Source: an uncultured Treponema sp. (GTDB taxonomy: Bacteria; Spirochaetota; Spirochaetia; Treponematales; Treponemataceae). Taken from it: a stretch of 64,000 bases of DNA. The translations under genes were made by a program, and so were the position numbers. The notes under the pieces are model-generated. The model did no database searches and had not been told where the DNA came from. It was given only the letters and a program-made list of their open reading frames with translations. Each line of letters opens with the position of its first letter. Positions within the stretch are counted from its first letter, which is position 1. This document shows, in pieces, positions 61,925 to 64,000 of the stretch. The DNA lies in contig CASGDA010000005.1 of the NCBI GenBank assembly GCA_949300145.1, positions 184,915-248,914 of the forward strand. The letters run 5' to 3'.

Positions 61925-62343
61925 ATGAGGGAACCCGCCACGCGATTCTGGTCTCCGGCTGCAGCCTCGAGAAGGGCGTACCGAAAAGCCTCGAAAATTT
62001 CAAGGACTTCCTCACCAGTCCGGCGGGAGGCTCATGGGCCGAAGGCGACATCACCGTGTGCGGGCCGATGCCGTGGCAGATGGTGCAGTTCCTGCGCCCG
62101 CGCCTCGCAGAATACGGTTTCCTGCTGGTGTACCGGTGCGCCACGAGCCGTCTTGCCGGTGCGGTTCCGCCGGGTCTTGCGGAGGAGGAAGAGGACTACA
62201 GCGGAAAACTCAGGGAGCTTGCCGAGCGCGGCGGCCCACGCGGCGGTTTATATATAGAAGACTTCTGCGATGAAATCATCCCCGCGGAAGCGGCGTGCGG
62301 GGAAGGCGCATTCCCCGCAATGACGGCGGAGCGGAGACGGTGA
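61921..62343 (+). CDS. Small protein of the polysaccharide cluster, caspase-like remnant?
   Basis: The family is not firmly recognised. The 140-residue product starts (GTG, 7 nt after GGAGG) NEGTRHAILVSGCSLEKGVP, continues SLENFKDFLTSPAGGSWAEG and then YGFLLVYRCATSRLAG. The first 80 residues resemble the opening of caspase-like (C14) domains, whose LVYxxGH segment supplies the catalytic His; here the Gly-His is replaced by Ala-Thr and no catalytic Cys follows, so it would be inactive. The C-terminal half is charged and low complexity. It overlaps the GT2 stop (GTGA) and the flippase start (TGATG), so it is translated in the operon. Confidence 0.5.
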   Translation: MNEGTRHAILVSGCSLEKGVPKSLENFKDFLTSPAGGSWAEGDITVCGPMPWQMVQFLRPRLAEYGFLLVYRCATSRLAGAVPPGLAEEEEDYSGKLRELAERGGPRGGLYIEDFCDEIIPAEAACGEGAFPAMTAERRR

Positions 62344-63899
62344 TGACGGAAGAAAGGCCCGCGGAACAGGCCGCATCGGTATACCGGCGAAATGAAAAGA
62401 TGAAACACATCCCGTTGTCACCACGGAAAAAAGAAGTCCTGTATACAGTTTCGGGGAACCTCGTCCTGCAGATTGTCACGGCAATCTGCGGATTCATACT
62501 TCCTCCCCTAATCATAAGAACTTTCGGTTCCCCCGTGAACGGAATGGTCTCTTCAATCTCACAGTTCATCGCGTACCTCAATATCGTGGAAGCCGGGGTG
62601 GGTGGAGCGAGCATCGCCGCATTGTACAAACCTCTTGCTGACGGCGATATCAGGGGGAGGAATTCAATCCTGTCCGCCGCATCCCGGTTTTACAACCGCT
62701 CGGGCGTCCTGTTTATAATTCTTGTCCTTGCGCTTGCCTTTGTATACCCGCTTGCCGTCGGCGGCCAGGTGGACAGGATTCAGGCTGCGCTCATGGTTCT
62801 TGTTCTGGGCATGACGGGAGCCGCGGAATTCTTTTTAATCGGCAAATACCGCGTCCTCCTTACCGCGGACAGGAAAGTCTATGTGATTTCCATAGCGCAG
62901 ATGTTCGCCGTGATTGCGAACACCCTTGTCGCCGTCGTGCTGATACGGCTGGGGTGCGGCATCCTTCCGGTGAAATTCGCGTCCGCGCTTGTATATCTGG
63001 GCAGATATGTCTTTCTTTCGCTGTACGTGCGCAGAAAATACACGCACCTCGATTTTCATGAAGATCCGGACACTAAAGCTATCAGGCAGAGCAGGAATGT
63101 GCTTGTCCATCAAATCGGCGCTCTCGTGGTGTACAACTCGCCGCTCGTCATCATCACGCTCTTCTGCTCGTTGAAGGACGCGAGCGTATACACCGTTTAT
63201 GCAATGGTGTTCAGTGCGGTCAACTTGCTGCTCGGCTCGTTCAGCAACGGGATGCAGTCGTTTTTCGGGGAGTCGCTGGTAAAGGATGACATTGAACGGA
63301 CGCGGCAGATTTTCGGCAGGTACGAAACGCTGTTCTTTGCGGCTGTAGGCTGGTTCTACAGCATGGCGTACATCCTGATAATGCCGTTCATGAGCCTTTA
63401 TACGGCGGGGATGACGGACGCAGAGTATATGCGGCAGGATCTGGCGCTCCTGTTTGTAGTCAGCGGAATACTCACAAACATCCGCAACCCCGGAGGCCAG
63501 TTGATAAACGCCGCGGGACATTTCAAAAGAACACAGTGGAGAAGTGTCGCGGAGTCTGTTGTAAACCTTGTGTGCAGTGTCGGATTCACATTGAATTTTG
63601 GGTTTATAGGTGTACCTCTGGCTTTCGTTTGTTCTTCTTTGTACAGGACAAGTGATAGCCTTGTTTATTCGTCAAGACAAATTTTGCAGACAACAGGTTT
63701 CACGTCCTTTTTAAAGATTCTTGTCTTCGGCTTGTATTTTTTTACCGCTTCCAGACTGGTTTTGCACGCCGGTTTATTTCCGCTTGACTCTTACGGCAGA
63801 TGGATTGCGGGCGCGCTTGTTTACGGGACGGCGCTCGCCGTCCCTCTGTTTTCAGTTGCGGTTTTCCACAGGAGAAAAAAATGTCCGATCCGAAAATAA
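62343..63899 (+). CDS. Wzx-like polysaccharide flippase (MOP superfamily)
   Basis: The 518-residue product has 12-14 membrane helices (for example VLQIVTAICGFILPPLIIRT, LFIILVLALAFVYPLAV, ILVFGLYFFTASRLVLHAGL). The layout and the RNPGGQLINAAGHFKRTQWR stretch fit the MOP/MATE-type flippases (Wzx/RfbX) that move lipid-linked oligosaccharide across the inner membrane. The ATG overlaps the previous stop (TGATG). Downstream comes another GT2 gene with a 19-nt overlap, a typical O-antigen or capsule order. Substrate unknown. Confidence 0.85.
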   Translation: MTEERPAEQAASVYRRNEKMKHIPLSPRKKEVLYTVSGNLVLQIVTAICGFILPPLIIRTFGSPVNGMVSSISQFIAYLNIVEAGVGGASIAALYKPLADGDIRGRNSILSAASRFYNRSGVLFIILVLALAFVYPLAVGGQVDRIQAALMVLVLGMTGAAEFFLIGKYRVLLTADRKVYVISIAQMFAVIANTLVAVVLIRLGCGILPVKFASALVYLGRYVFLSLYVRRKYTHLDFHEDPDTKAIRQSRNVLVHQIGALVVYNSPLVIITLFCSLKDASVYTVYAMVFSAVNLLLGSFSNGMQSFFGESLVKDDIERTRQIFGRYETLFFAAVGWFYSMAYILIMPFMSLYTAGMTDAEYMRQDLALLFVVSGILTNIRNPGGQLINAAGHFKRTQWRSVAESVVNLVCSVGFTLNFGFIGVPLAFVCSSLYRTSDSLVYSSRQILQTTGFTSFLKILVFGLYFFTASRLVLHAGLFPLDSYGRWIAGALVYGTALAVPLFSVAVFHRRKKCPIRK

Positions 63900-64000
63900 G
63901 CATCATCGTTCCCGTCTACAACACGGAGAAATACCTCCGCCGCTGTCTTGACTCGATTTCTGCGCAAACTTTTACGGATTGGGAATGCATCTGTGTGGAT
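63881..64000 (+). CDS. GT2-family glycosyltransferase, N-terminal part (partial)
   Basis: Only 40 codons are inside the window. The product starts MSDPKISIIVPVYNTEKYLR and continues RCLDSISAQTFTDWECICVD, the standard N-terminal signature of GT2 (GT-A fold) enzymes. SD AGGAG precedes the ATG, which lies inside the end of the flippase gene. It belongs to the polysaccharide cluster; the rest is beyond the window. Confidence 0.93.
   Translation, partial: MSDPKISIIVPVYNTEKYLRRCLDSISAQTFTDWECICVD

Noticed and set aside
1..64000. CRISPR arrays, transposases, integrases or rRNA genes
   Set aside because: No regularly spaced direct repeats, no transposase or integrase signatures and no rRNA sequence were seen anywhere in the window.

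Overview
The window is a gene-dense, circa 50% GC chromosomal segment of a spirochaete, most likely a Treponema-like member of the Treponemataceae (inference). Pointers are a V-type ATPase operon with its small DUF2764 partner gene, a CdaA/CdaR c-di-AMP operon, a lipoprotein HtrA-like protease, a Maf/DUF115 motility-associated glycosyltransferase and several spirochaete-type envelope proteins. No rRNA, insertion sequence, prophage or CRISPR array was seen. Six tRNA genes are present: Leu-UAG, Gly-GCC, Pro-CGG, Asp-GUC, Gln-UUG and Asn-GUU.

Layout. 1-2.7 kb: V-ATPase genes (E, DUF2764, partial A) and galM. 2.9-7 kb: J-domain protein, two tRNAs with a strong promoter and terminator, then tig-clpP-clpX. 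7-16 kb: two GT4 glycosyltransferases, a DEAD-box helicase, an outer-membrane-like protein, family 4 uracil-DNA glycosylase, priA and truA. 16-22 kb (minus strand): dxs, folP-cdaA-cdaR-acpS, DUF2225. 22-25.5 kb: a 29-codon bS22/mS38-like ribosomal protein gene, then infC-rpmI-rplT, a coiled-coil gene, zapA and yaiI. 25-32 kb: HD-GYP protein, RNA methyltransferase, GH3 hydrolase, two tRNAs, a SurA/PpiD-like chaperone and a Maf protein. 32-44 kb (minus strand): ispE-spoVG-tRNA-Gln-rplY-tilS-ftsH, a Ca-binding-motif protein, a lipoprotein HtrA and lepA. 44-50 kb: a hyperacidic protein, an MFS transporter, aroC, and a DRTGG / HATPase / [FeFe]-hydrogenase-like trio that looks like a redox or H2 sensor. 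50-60.5 kb: tRNA-Asn, ndk-gpsA-ffh, a chemotaxis receptor, sbcD-sbcC, pncB.

From pncB (about 59 kb) base composition shifts to CG-rich codons and the content becomes accessory: an XRE repressor facing, across three operator-like sites spaced exactly 30 bp apart, a surface-polysaccharide gene set (GT2, small unknown protein, Wzx-like flippase, GT2) that runs off the window.

The most unusual signals are: the three phased operators at 60967-61038; the sensor-like hydrogenase trio whose proton-relay Cys is replaced; a recurrent promoter architecture in which the -10 box ends 6-7 nt before an ATG lacking a Shine-Dalgarno (SD) sequence (GT4, lepA, DRTGG gene, sbcD), predicting leaderless mRNAs; an 87-aa protein that is 59% Asp/Glu; and a terminator-like hairpin between two co-directional tRNA genes.
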